Below are positions 53,854 to 62,180 of a stretch of DNA of 64,000 bases, in pieces. A program made the translations under genes and the position numbers. The DNA is from Sorangium aterium (GTDB lineage: Bacteria; Myxococcota_A; Polyangia; Polyangiales; Polyangiaceae), in assembly GCF_028368935.1 (NCBI RefSeq), contig NZ_JAQNDK010000007.1, forward strand, positions 434,001 to 498,000, in the 5' to 3' direction. Under the pieces are notes generated by a model, which did not search any database, had not been told where the DNA came from, and was given only the letters and a program-made list of their open reading frames with translations. The first letter of the stretch is position 1; every line of letters starts with the position of its first letter.

Positions 53854-54605
53854 CCCTGCGGGTCGAGGCGGCCGGCGATGCGGTCGTCCTGACCATCGAT
53901 CGTCTCGAGCGCAGGAACGCCATCGACAGCGACCTCGCGAGCCGCCTCGGCGAGGCGATCCGCCGCGCCAGCGCCGACCCGCGCGTGCGCGGCGTCGTGC
54001 TCACCGCGACGAGCAGCGACGTCTTCGTGGCGGGCGGCGACATCCGCGAGCTCCACGCGCTCGCCGCCGGCGGCGCGGAGGGGGGCGAGGTCCTCCGGCT
54101 GTTCGAGGGCCTCTCTGCCTTCGAGGAGAGCGAGGTGCCGATCGTCGCCGCGGTGCAGGGCGACGCGCTGGGAGGCGGCTGCGAGCTCTTGCTGCTCTGC
54201 GATTTCGTCATCGTCGAGGTGCACGCCGCGCTCTCGTTCCGGCACGTCAAGATGGGCCTGTCCCCGGCCTGGGGCGGGCTGACGCGGCTCTGCGAGCGGG
54301 TGGGGCCGCTCGCGGCGGCGCGGCTGCTCCTGACGGCGGAGAGGATCGACGCCGCAGAGGCGCTCCGCATCGGCCTCGTGAGCGAGGTCGTCCCCACGGG
54401 CGCGGCGCGGAGCCGGGCGATCGCGCAGGTCGGCCGCATCGCCGAGGGCCCGCGCGCGTCGGTCGCGGCCATGAAGCGGTCCCTGCGCGAGGTGCGCGAG
54501 GCGCTGCGCGCCTCCGCCGCCGAGGTCGAGCGACGGGCGTTCGCCGAGCAGTGGAACGGCCCGGAGCACCGGCGTGCGATGGATACGTTCCTGAGCAAGA
54601 AGTGA
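53850..54605 (+). CDS. Enoyl-CoA hydratase/isomerase (crotonase) family
   Basis: 251 residues from GTG 53850, overlapping the rimK stop. Crotonase core: LERRNAIDSDLASRLGEAI, oxyanion hole at FVAGGDIREL (about 60-69) and GDALGGGCELLLLCDF (about 104-119). Glu 112 corresponds to the first catalytic Glu. The second catalytic Glu (in PEI/PEx of crotonase) is replaced: here the segment reads FRHVKMGLSPAWGG. It may thus be an isomerase, a thioesterase-type or other crotonase-fold enzyme rather than a true hydratase. Middle gene of rimK-crotonase-ATPase. Confidence 0.88.
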   Translation: MTLRVEAAGDAVVLTIDRLERRNAIDSDLASRLGEAIRRASADPRVRGVVLTATSSDVFVAGGDIRELHALAAGGAEGGEVLRLFEGLSAFEESEVPIVAAVQGDALGGGCELLLLCDFVIVEVHAALSFRHVKMGLSPAWGGLTRLCERVGPLAAARLLLTAERIDAAEALRIGLVSEVVPTGAARSRAIAQVGRIAEGPRASVAAMKRSLREVREALRASAAEVERRAFAEQWNGPEHRRAMDTFLSKK

Positions 54606-54617
54606 CGGTGGCGCGGC

Positions 54618-57600
54618 GTGGAGGGCGCGGAGCGGCAGGACCCTGAGGGCGCCGAGCCCCCGCTGGAGGGCGCGGAGCCCGCGCCGGCGAGCGCCGGGGT
54701 TGCCTCGGCGAGCGTCGGGGCCGCGCCGGCGAGCGCGGAGGCCGCGCCGGCGAGCGCGGAGGCCGCGCCGGCGAGCGCGGAGGCCGCGCCGGCGAGCGCC
54801 GAGGCCGCGCCGGCGAGCGCGCTGCTCCCGCCCGTGCCGCCGGCGATAGAGCACTTCATCGGCCGCCGCCCGCACCTGCGCGCGCTCCAGCGCGCCGCCG
54901 AGGCCCTCGTGCTGGAGCGGCCCGTCGCCGTGTTCGTCCACGGCGCCGCGGGCATGGGCAAGAGCGCGCTCATCCACCACTTCTTGATGGGGCTCCGCCG
55001 CGACAGGGGGCCGGTCGTCCTGCGGGGGCGCTGCGCCCTCGCGGCGGGCGAGTCCTACAAGGCGTTCGGGGGCGTGATGGAGGCGCTGAGCCGCTTCCTC
55101 CGGCGGGTCTCGGGCGACGAGGTGGAGCGCCTCCTGCCGCGCGACGTCCACGCGCTCGCCCGGGTGTTCCCGGTGCTCTCGGGCGTGCCGGCCGTCGCGT
55201 CGGCGCCGCGCGCGAGCGAGTCGCCCGACGCGCAGGAGCTGCGGCAGCGCAGCTTCGCCGCGCTCCGCCAGCTGCTCTGGCGGATCGCCGAGCGCAGCCC
55301 GCTCGTCGTGGCGATCGAGGACCTGCAGTGGAGCGACATCGACAGCGTGGCGCTCCTGCTCGAGCTCACGCGGCCCCCCGACGCGCCCGCGATGATGTTC
55401 CTCGGCAGCTTCCGGGACGAGGACGTCGCCACGAGCGCGCCGCTCCGCGCGCTGCTCGACGGGATGGGGCTCGAGCACCCGGCCGCCGCCGAGGCCGAGA
55501 CCGCCGGCGCGCGCGGGCGGATGGAGTCGGCGCGCCGGGACGGCGAGCTGCGCGAGATCGCGGTCGGCCCGCTCTCGCCGCTCGAGGCCGAGGAGCTCTC
55601 GCTCGCGCTCCTCTTCGCGCGCGACGATGTCACCCGCGCGCGGGCGGACGCCATCGCCCGCGCCTCGCGGGGCAACCCGCGGCTGCTCGGCGAGCTCGCC
55701 CGCGACGCGCAGGAGCTCTCGGGCGAGGACGCCGCCCGGGGCGACGCCGCGTGGAGCAGGGCGCTCGACGCGCGGCTCCGCCGCCTGCCGGGGCAGGCGC
55801 TCCGGCTGCTGGAGGTGATCGCGGTCGCCGGGGAGTCGATCGACGCGGCGGTCGTGGCGCGCGCGGCGAAGCTCCGCGACGACGAGCTCGCCCCGGCGAT
55901 GACGCTGCTGCTCATGGAGGACCTGATCTCCGCGCGGCGCGCCGGCGAGGGCGAGCTCGTCGAGGCGTCGCACGACAGGGTGCGCGCGGCCGTGGTCGGC
56001 CGGCTCGGCCCGGAGCAGCTCGCGGCGCGGCACCGGAGGCTAGGACGGGCGCTCGAGGCGCTGGGGACGGCGGACGCGGAGGCGCTCTCGCGGCACTGGC
56101 TCGGCGCGGGGGACGCGGCGCGGGCGGGGCGGCTCGCCGAGCGCGCGGCCGAGGAGGCGGCGGAGGCGCTCGCGTTCGAGCGCGCGGCGCGGCTCTACGA
56201 GCTCGCGCTCCGCCTGCGCTCGCGCGAGGCGGACGTCCCCGAGGCGGAGCGGCGCGCGCTCGGCGTGCGGTGCGCCGACGCCATGGTCAACGCGGGCAAG
56301 AGCGCCGAGGCGGCGAGGATCTACGCGGCGGCGGCCGAAGGGGCGGACGGCGCGCTCTCGCTGGAGCTCCGCCGGCGGGCCGCCGAGCAGTACCTGCGGA
56401 GCGGGCACATCGACGAGGGGATCGAGCTCGTCCGCGCCGTCCTCCGGGCGGTCGGCCTGTCGTTCCCGGAGACGCCGCGGCGCGCGCTGGTGGCGCTGCT
56501 CCTGCACCGGGCGGAGCTGCGCTTGCGGGGCCTCCGGTTCCGCGAGCGGTCCGAGGCGGAGGTGCGACCGGAGGAGCTTGCGCGCATCGACGCCTGCTGG
56601 ACGGTGACGGTGGGGCTGTCCGGGGTCGACATGGTCCGCTCCGCCGAGTTCTCGGCGCGCGCCCTGCTGCTCGCGCTGCGGGCCGGCGAGCCGTACCGCA
56701 TCGGCCGCGCGCTCGCGTTCGAGGCCTCGTCCGCGTGCATGATGGGGGCGCCGGGCCGGGCGCGCGCGGAGGAGCTCGTCACCGCGGTGCGGGCGCTCTC
56801 GGAGCGGCTCGACAGCCCGCACCTCCTCGGCCTGTCGATGATGGTGTCGGGCATGCTCGAGGCGTTCACGGCCGGGCGCTGGAAGGCCGCGTCCGCGTGG
56901 TACGAGGTCGCCGACGAGCTCCTGCGCGACCGCTGCGCCGGCGTGTCCTGGGAGCTCGCGACGACGCAGCTGATGGCGTCGTGGGCGCGGTACTACCGCG
57001 GGCAGATCGACGCGCTCGCGCGGACGACGCCGGCGGTGCTCCGCGCCGCCGAGCAGCGGGGGGATCTCTACGCGGTGGCGATCTTCAGCGCGCAGGCGAC
57101 GTGGGTGGCGCTCGCGTCGGACGACGTGGCGGGCGCGCGCGGCGCGATCGCGGGGGCGCTGTCGAGGTGGACGACGTCGGGGTTCCACCTCGAGCATTTC
57201 GTCGGGCTGCTCGGCGAGACCTACGTCGACCGGTACGCTGGCCGCGCCGGCGCCGCGATGAAGCGCCTCACGGACGCCTGGCCGAGGATCGAGGGCTCGA
57301 TGCTGCTGATGATGCAGAACAGCCGGGTGATGGCCCACGCCGAGCGCGCGTGCACGGCGCTCGCCGTGGCCGAGGCGGCGCCCGATCCGGAGCCGCTGAT
57401 CCAGGTGGCGCTCCGGGACGCCGCGGCGCTCGCCCGGGAGAAGACGGCGTGGTCGGACCCGTTCGTGCCGCTGATCCGCGCGGGCGCGGCCGAGCTACGG
57501 GGCGACAGGGAGGCGGCGATCACGCAGCTGGAGGCGGCGGCGGCCGGGTTCGACGCGGCGGACATGCCGCTCTATGCGGCGGCGGCGCGGCGCCAGGCGG

Positions 57601-57746
57601 GCGAGCTGCTCGGAGGGGAGAAGGGGCTCCAGCGGCTCCTCGTGGCGGACGCGGTGATGGCGCGGGAGCGGATCAAGAGCCCGGCGCGGTGGGCGGCGAT
57701 GCTGGCGCCGGGGTTCGGGCGGGGCGAGCGGGTCGGCTGGGGCTGA
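54618..57746 (+). CDS. Large P-loop ATPase with TPR-like helical region (AAA_16/PknK-like)
   Basis: 1042 residues from GTG 54618, 12 bp after the crotonase gene. N-terminal Ala/Pro/Ser/Glu low complexity with five EAAPASA-type 7-residue units (about residues 34-68). Then FIGRRPHLRALQRA, Walker A HGAAGMGKSALIH (about 108-120), Walker B LVVAIEDLQWSDIDS and FLGSFRDED, typical of STAND/AAA_16 ATPases. The remaining 600 residues are helical repeats. In many myxobacterial proteins this ATPase-TPR module is fused to a Ser/Thr kinase; no kinase domain is present here. Probably a signalling or scaffold ATPase; exact role unknown. Confidence 0.83.
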   Translation: MEGAERQDPEGAEPPLEGAEPAPASAGVASASVGAAPASAEAAPASAEAAPASAEAAPASAEAAPASALLPPVPPAIEHFIGRRPHLRALQRAAEALVLERPVAVFVHGAAGMGKSALIHHFLMGLRRDRGPVVLRGRCALAAGESYKAFGGVMEALSRFLRRVSGDEVERLLPRDVHALARVFPVLSGVPAVASAPRASESPDAQELRQRSFAALRQLLWRIAERSPLVVAIEDLQWSDIDSVALLLELTRPPDAPAMMFLGSFRDEDVATSAPLRALLDGMGLEHPAAAEAETAGARGRMESARRDGELREIAVGPLSPLEAEELSLALLFARDDVTRARADAIARASRGNPRLLGELARDAQELSGEDAARGDAAWSRALDARLRRLPGQALRLLEVIAVAGESIDAAVVARAAKLRDDELAPAMTLLLMEDLISARRAGEGELVEASHDRVRAAVVGRLGPEQLAARHRRLGRALEALGTADAEALSRHWLGAGDAARAGRLAERAAEEAAEALAFERAARLYELALRLRSREADVPEAERRALGVRCADAMVNAGKSAEAARIYAAAAEGADGALSLELRRRAAEQYLRSGHIDEGIELVRAVLRAVGLSFPETPRRALVALLLHRAELRLRGLRFRERSEAEVRPEELARIDACWTVTVGLSGVDMVRSAEFSARALLLALRAGEPYRIGRALAFEASSACMMGAPGRARAEELVTAVRALSERLDSPHLLGLSMMVSGMLEAFTAGRWKAASAWYEVADELLRDRCAGVSWELATTQLMASWARYYRGQIDALARTTPAVLRAAEQRGDLYAVAIFSAQATWVALASDDVAGARGAIAGALSRWTTSGFHLEHFVGLLGETYVDRYAGRAGAAMKRLTDAWPRIEGSMLLMMQNSRVMAHAERACTALAVAEAAPDPEPLIQVALRDAAALAREKTAWSDPFVPLIRAGAAELRGDREAAITQLEAAAAGFDAADMPLYAAAARRQAGELLGGEKGLQRLLVADAVMARERIKSPARWAAMLAPGFGRGERVGWG

Positions 57747-57774
57747 CCCATGGCGTTCGGCGGTCGGGGAGCCG

Positions 57775-58536
57775 CTAGCCCGAGCCGCCGCCGGGCAGCG
57801 GGCCGAACTGCTTCTCGTAGGCCGCGAGCCGGGCGGCGAGCCGCTTCGTCTCATCGCCGGCGGCGCGGGCCTGCTCTTCGGCGGCGCGGGCCTGCTCCTC
57901 GGCGGCGCGGGCCTGCTCCTCGCCGGTCGGCAGCACGCGCCCATGGGTATCGATCCAGCGCAGCCAGTCGACCGCGAGGCCGCGGTACGTGCCGTGGCGC
58001 ACCCCGAGGCGCAGGCCGAGGCACGCGCTCACGACCTCGCCGTTCGCCTCGGGCGGCATCGGTAGGTAGGACCGCGTGGCTCGATCGAGCGCATAGGCCT
58101 CGAGCTCGCCCGAGAACGGATCGAACAGGTAATACTCCGGCACGTGCAGGAGCTTCGCGTAGATCCGCATCTTGTCGCCGCGATCGACGGCCTGGGTGCT
58201 CTCGGAGAGCAGCTCGATCACCACGTCGGGCGTCCTCCCGTCCTCCTGCCAGACGACCCAGGACTTGCGCTCGCGCCTGTTGGTGTCGAGCACCACGAAC
58301 ACGTCGGGGCCTCGGAAGTCGTTCTTCTTCGCCTGCAGCTCGCTGAAATAGATGGCCATGTTGCCGGCGACGTACACGTCGTCCCGGTCGCGCCAGAACA
58401 GCTGCAGTGCCTCGATGAGCAGGCCCATCTGCGCGAGGTGGCGCTCGGATTCCATCGGCTCTCCATCGTCGTACGGGAGCTCGTCCTCGCCGGGCGGGGG
58501 AATCGGGATGAAAGAATTCTCGCTCTGGAAGGGCAT
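57775..58536 (-). CDS. Uma2-family (DUF820) PD-(D/E)XK nuclease-fold protein with coiled-coil tail
   Basis: 253 residues. The Uma2/DUF820 core is at about 35-190: NMAIYFSELQAKKNDFRGPDVFVV, PDVVIELLSES (active-site Asp and Glu), DRGDKMRIYAKLLHVPEYYLFDP and FSGELEAYAL. The C-terminal tail has three EEQARAA heptads in a row (21-bp repeats) and forms a coiled coil. Uma2 proteins belong to the PD-(D/E)XK nuclease fold, many copies per genome in some bacteria; biological role mostly unknown. It is 66 bp downstream of the HD-Pnk gene on the same strand and may be co-transcribed. Confidence 0.86.
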   Translation of the reverse strand: MPFQSENSFIPIPPPGEDELPYDDGEPMESERHLAQMGLLIEALQLFWRDRDDVYVAGNMAIYFSELQAKKNDFRGPDVFVVLDTNRRERKSWVVWQEDGRTPDVVIELLSESTQAVDRGDKMRIYAKLLHVPEYYLFDPFSGELEAYALDRATRSYLPMPPEANGEVVSACLGLRLGVRHGTYRGLAVDWLRWIDTHGRVLPTGEEQARAAEEQARAAEEQARAAGDETKRLAARLAAYEKQFGPLPGGGSG

Positions 58537-58602
58537 ACGTCGCTCCAGGCGCAGCGTACCCCATGCCGCGCGCTGGCGCAGCCGGCCGACCGGGGCTGCG
58601 CG

Positions 58603-59733
58603 TCAGCGCACCGCCAGCACCACCTCGTGGGCCTCGGTCCTCGCCGGGATCTCCCAGCGCTCGATCATCCGGCGGATGACCGCCTCCGGCACCGCCGCCT
58701 CCCGCGCCCGGTTCTGCGCGAACAGCGTGGACGCTGGCACCTCCACGTAGACGACGCGGATCCTCGCCCCGTAGTCGGCCGCCATTTGCAGCAGCGGGCC
58801 GCGCCGCTGTCGCGAGAGGTTCGTCGCGTTCCACACGAACCGCTCGCCGCGCCGCAGGTATTCCTTCGCCCGCTCGCGCGCGGCCTGGACCACCTGTCCC
58901 TGCGTGTCCGCCGGATCGATCTCCAGCTCGCTCCGCAGCGCGTCCAGGGAGACGACCGGCCAGTCGGCGAGGTGGTGTCGAACATAGGTATCCTTCCCGG
59001 CGCCCGGGAGTCCGCTCATCACCACGACCTCGGAGCGCGTGTCGTCGTAGATCTCGACGTCCGGGTGGCGGCCGCCAGCGGGATCGGAGCGGAAGTACAC
59101 GAAGCGCGTGTGATCCGAGGCGAAGGACCGCGGCGCGGTGTAACACCCCTCCTCGCGGCAGAACTCGCGGAAGAGCTCGATGTTGTCGACGACGCGCCCC
59201 ATGTCCGCGCAGACGCGCCCCCGGATGTCGGCCTCGGCCACGAGCGCGAGCAGGTCGCAGCGCGCCTGGAGGCTGATCTCGGCGGCGACGCGCCGCGCGT
59301 CGTCGCGCTCGATGAGATAGAACGGGATCTGGTGATAGCGCACGAGCGCGCACACCTGCTCGCGCAGCGCGAACGGCGCGCCGAGCTCCCAGAGCAGGCG
59401 GCGCGCGAGGAGCTCCCCCGCGCGAGAGTGGCCCTTGGCCGTGATCCGCCCGTCCTCCTCGCGGGTGGTCGCCGGCTTCGCCACGTCGTGGAGGAGGCAC
59501 GCGAGGTACACGACGCGCTGCTCCTCGGCCGGCAGCGCCTGCCATTCGGGCAGCCCGAGGAGCGTCTCCAGCACCATGCGGGTGTGGATCCAGACGTTGC
59601 CCTCGGCGTGGTGGATCGGGTCCTGCGGGCAAGCCTCGAGCGCGCGGACCCAGTCGAAGACCTGGAGCTCATTCCAGGGGACACGCCCCGGATCGGGCGT
59701 GAGCAGGTCGAGGAGCGAGGACGCGGAGGACAT
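58603..59733 (-). CDS. HD-phosphohydrolase / polynucleotide kinase fusion (HD-Pnk)
   Basis: A 376-residue two-domain RNA/DNA end-healing enzyme. HD domain (about 1-215) with His 50 (IHTRM), His 82-Asp 83 (ACLLHDVAKP), His 134 (VRYHQIP) and Asp 169 (AEADI). C-terminal P-loop kinase (about 233-376) with Walker A GLPGAGKDT (241-249). Asp 264 and Arg 267 (VSLDALR) correspond to the catalytic pair of T4 Pnk, the lid has NATNLSRQRR (302-311), and a final motif is VPEAVIRRMIERWEIP. In bacterial HD-Pnk proteins the HD domain removes 2',3'-cyclic phosphate and the kinase adds a 5'-phosphate. Divergent with an RNA ligase gene, 118 bp apart. Confidence 0.9.
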   Translation of the reverse strand: MSSASSLLDLLTPDPGRVPWNELQVFDWVRALEACPQDPIHHAEGNVWIHTRMVLETLLGLPEWQALPAEEQRVVYLACLLHDVAKPATTREEDGRITAKGHSRAGELLARRLLWELGAPFALREQVCALVRYHQIPFYLIERDDARRVAAEISLQARCDLLALVAEADIRGRVCADMGRVVDNIELFREFCREEGCYTAPRSFASDHTRFVYFRSDPAGGRHPDVEIYDDTRSEVVVMSGLPGAGKDTYVRHHLADWPVVSLDALRSELEIDPADTQGQVVQAARERAKEYLRRGERFVWNATNLSRQRRGPLLQMAADYGARIRVVYVEVPASTLFAQNRAREAAVPEAVIRRMIERWEIPARTEAHEVVLAVR

Positions 59734-59851
59734 GACGGAGGACCCCTGGCGAGCGCGCGGTCGGCTCCGCAGTCAACGCCGCGCGCCGCGCAGCGCGCGT
59801 GAGGGCCGTAGCATGTCCGCGAAAGGACGCCGGTGCTACCCTGACGCCGCC

Positions 59852-60541
59852 ATGTCCGCCAAATACCCTCGCTCGTTCCACCTGCCGTGGTCCCCGGGCG
59901 GAACGTCCGACGACAAGAGGATGGCGGACGTGTCGGGGCTGCTCGGCGTCGAGATCGTCATCACCGAGAAGTGCGACGGGAGCAACCTCACGTACACGCG
60001 GGCGAGCGTCTTCTCCCGCTCGCACTCGGGCCCTCCGTCCCACCCGAGCTTCGACCTCGCGAAGGCCACGCACGCGAGCATCGCGCACCTGCTCTCGGAG
60101 GGCATGTCGCTCTTCTGTGAGTACTGCTATGCGGTCCACTCCATCGAGTACGAGGCGCTCCCGGGGTATTCGCTCGTCTTCGGCGTGCGGGACGACGTGC
60201 GGAGCCTCTTCTGGGAGTGGGACATGGTCGTGGCCCAGGCGAACGATCTGGGGCTCCCCACGGTGCCTGTCCTGTTCCGGGGCATCGTCGAGGGCGAGCG
60301 CGAGCTCGAGGCGCTGACGACCGCGCTCGCGCGCGAGCCCTCCGCGTTCGGCGGCCCGCGCGAGGGCGTGGTGGTGCGGGCCGCCGGCGAGTTCCCGGAC
60401 GCGGCGTTCCAGCGGCGGCTCGCCAAGTGGGTGCGGCGCGGGCACGTGCAGACGGACGAGCACTGGATGCACCAGGAGATCCGGCCCCAGCGCCTCGCCC
60501 CGGGGCCGGCGCCGGCGCCGGTAGACGCGTCACCGCCGTGA
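59852..60541 (+). CDS. RNA ligase family protein
   Basis: ATP-dependent end-joining ligase, 229 residues from ATG 59852 (ATG 59813 would add 13 residues; both begin MSAK). Nucleotidyltransferase motifs in order: motif I TEKCDGSN with Lys 40 as the AMP-accepting residue, Arg 50, YTRASVFSRSHSG, a motif III-like SLFCEYCYAVHSIEYEALPG and YSLVFGVRD, motif IV EGVVVR (171-176) and motif V KWVRRGH (192-198), followed by DEHWM. Compact; no OB-fold or large C-terminal domain. It would seal ends made by the HD-Pnk next door. The stop overlaps the convergent nucleotidyltransferase gene by 12 bp. Confidence 0.88.
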   Translation: MSAKYPRSFHLPWSPGGTSDDKRMADVSGLLGVEIVITEKCDGSNLTYTRASVFSRSHSGPPSHPSFDLAKATHASIAHLLSEGMSLFCEYCYAVHSIEYEALPGYSLVFGVRDDVRSLFWEWDMVVAQANDLGLPTVPVLFRGIVEGERELEALTTALAREPSAFGGPREGVVVRAAGEFPDAAFQRRLAKWVRRGHVQTDEHWMHQEIRPQRLAPGPAPAPVDASPP

Positions 60542-61138
60542 GGCCAGCGCCGCGAGCCGATCGCAGAGGCCTTCGCGGATCGGGCCGTAGGCCTTGCGGT
60601 ACTCCTCCCAGTCGAGGCGCTCGTCCGCGACGATCTCGCGCCAGTACGGGTTCGCGGCGCCGTAATCGTGGAGGACGCCCGTCTCGGCGATCTGCACGGC
60701 GAAGAGCGGCACCCGGAGGGCGTGGAAGAGCTTCTTCTTCGAGGCCTCCGGCTCGTCGTCGAAGCGGGCGCCGGCCTTCTTGAAGTCGGACGCGGAGCGG
60801 CTCGCGGCCGACGCGGCGAGCTTCTTCCTGTCGAGCTTGAACGGGAAGGGCGGCCTCCCTTCCTTGAGCCGGTGCTCGGGCGGCAAGAACAGGCACTCGA
60901 GCGCGAAGACGCTGTGCTCGGCGATGGCGCCGCGGAAGGTGTCGAGGCCGTGGACGACGACGTTGACGCCCGGCGCAAAGGCGAGGTCCTGCCGCGCGTC
61001 GCGCCGCGCGAGGACGGCGACGAAATCCTCGTCGGACGTCGCGGACGCGGTGCCGTACACGCGCGATCCGGCGCGGAAGACGCTGTGAACCTCGCCGTCG
61101 TTGCGGCCGAGGACGCGGAGCACGGTGGAGAGGCTCAT
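60530..61138 (-). CDS. Pol-beta-type nucleotidyltransferase
   Basis: 202 residues from ATG 61138. The signature FRAGSRVYGTASATSDEDFV (about 21-40) is the GS-x(10)-D-x-D motif of the DNA-polymerase-beta superfamily (G24-S25, D36, D38), close to the COG3541 group of predicted nucleotidyltransferases. The third carboxylate, usually an Asp a few residues before the next beta strand, appears to be Asn 59 (GVNVVVHG), which may alter activity. A C-terminal helical part (KKLAASAASRSASDFKKAG, ANPYWREIVADERLDWEEYR) follows. It converges with the RNA ligase gene. Confidence 0.8.
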   Translation of the reverse strand: MSLSTVLRVLGRNDGEVHSVFRAGSRVYGTASATSDEDFVAVLARRDARQDLAFAPGVNVVVHGLDTFRGAIAEHSVFALECLFLPPEHRLKEGRPPFPFKLDRKKLAASAASRSASDFKKAGARFDDEPEASKKKLFHALRVPLFAVQIAETGVLHDYGAANPYWREIVADERLDWEEYRKAYGPIREGLCDRLAALASRR

Positions 61139-61229
61139 GGCAGCGGCCTCGCTCGAGGGACGGTGAGCATCGCGCCGTTGCCATCCCTGCGCAACGGTCG
61201 GCGCGCGCGCGACGGAGCTGGCGGGATGG

Positions 61230-61805
61230 TCAACCTTCGGTCGTCCGCTCGCCGGCACCAGGGGGGAGCGTCGTGTCGTCGCCTGTGGTTGCCGAGCAGC
61301 TCCGGTGCTCGCGCCGAGCGCGCCGGCTCAGATAGGCCACGATGACGATGTTGATCACCAGGATGACGATGCGCGTCAGTCGCCATCCATGGCCGACGAG
61401 GTCGATGATCTCGAAGGGGACGAGCGAGGCTGTCGCTCCGACGACCAGCCAGGGAGCCCACCTGTAGCCATGGCGGAGCGACGAACCCTCGATGAAGCTG
61501 AGCAGGGAGTCCGCCGCGAGCGCGGCGCTCACGACGTGGGCGCCGTGCGGCGTCGTCGCCTTCGAGAGCACGTCCATCAGCGCGGCGCTCCAGGCGCTCG
61601 CGCTCTCCCTGCCCAGCGTGACCGCGAACGCGTGAGCCCTGGCGGCGAGCCCGGACGAGGCCAGGAGGAAGATCGCGATCGCCAGCACGATCTGCAGCAC
61701 CGATTTGGCGAGCTTGTAGACGATGATGACGCGCACGCCGAGCGCCCGCCGCAGAGCATGGGCCTGACCGGCTGCGAATCGATCCCTGGCGGCCATGCGA
61801 TCCAT
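61230..61805 (-). CDS. DUF2127 membrane protein
   Basis: 191 residues with ATG 61805 (ATG 61883 would add 26 residues). DUF2127 landmarks: RALGVRVIIVYKLAKSVLQ, membrane segment IVLAIAIFLLASSGL, HGYRWAPWLVVGATASLVPFE, and a C-terminal helix RIVILVINIVIVAYLSRRAR. The first conserved Lys and the GYRWAPW motif match the family. Function unknown. It is separated by 90 bp from the nucleotidyltransferase start and may or may not be related. Confidence 0.82.
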   Translation of the reverse strand: MDRMAARDRFAAGQAHALRRALGVRVIIVYKLAKSVLQIVLAIAIFLLASSGLAARAHAFAVTLGRESASAWSAALMDVLSKATTPHGAHVVSAALAADSLLSFIEGSSLRHGYRWAPWLVVGATASLVPFEIIDLVGHGWRLTRIVILVINIVIVAYLSRRARREHRSCSATTGDDTTLPPGAGERTTEG

Positions 61806-62180
61806 CCTGGCACGTGTCTCCCGCGCGCGGCGGCCCGTATCGACCTCGAATAGGCCCGCCGAGCTCAACCATCGGGACGCCATGGAACGAACCCGGCCAC
61901 GAGGCAAGGATGGGCCCGAACTTCGGGACATGCGCGACCCTGGGCTCGCGGAGCTCGACCTCATTGACATCACGCGTGTCGAGGACGGCAGCAGGCGCGA
62001 CGTGTACGGAGCTCGGGCCGTGGCCTGCGACGTCCTGGCCGGCTGCGTGGCATTGCCTCGCCAGCGCCTGGCCGCTCCCGCGGCAGCCGTGGCCGCCAGC
62101 GTGTATAATCATGGGGTTTCGCCGATGATCTCTTGATCAGGGCAGAATCCGCGCGAGGCATTCCTGCAAGTGGGGTACAT

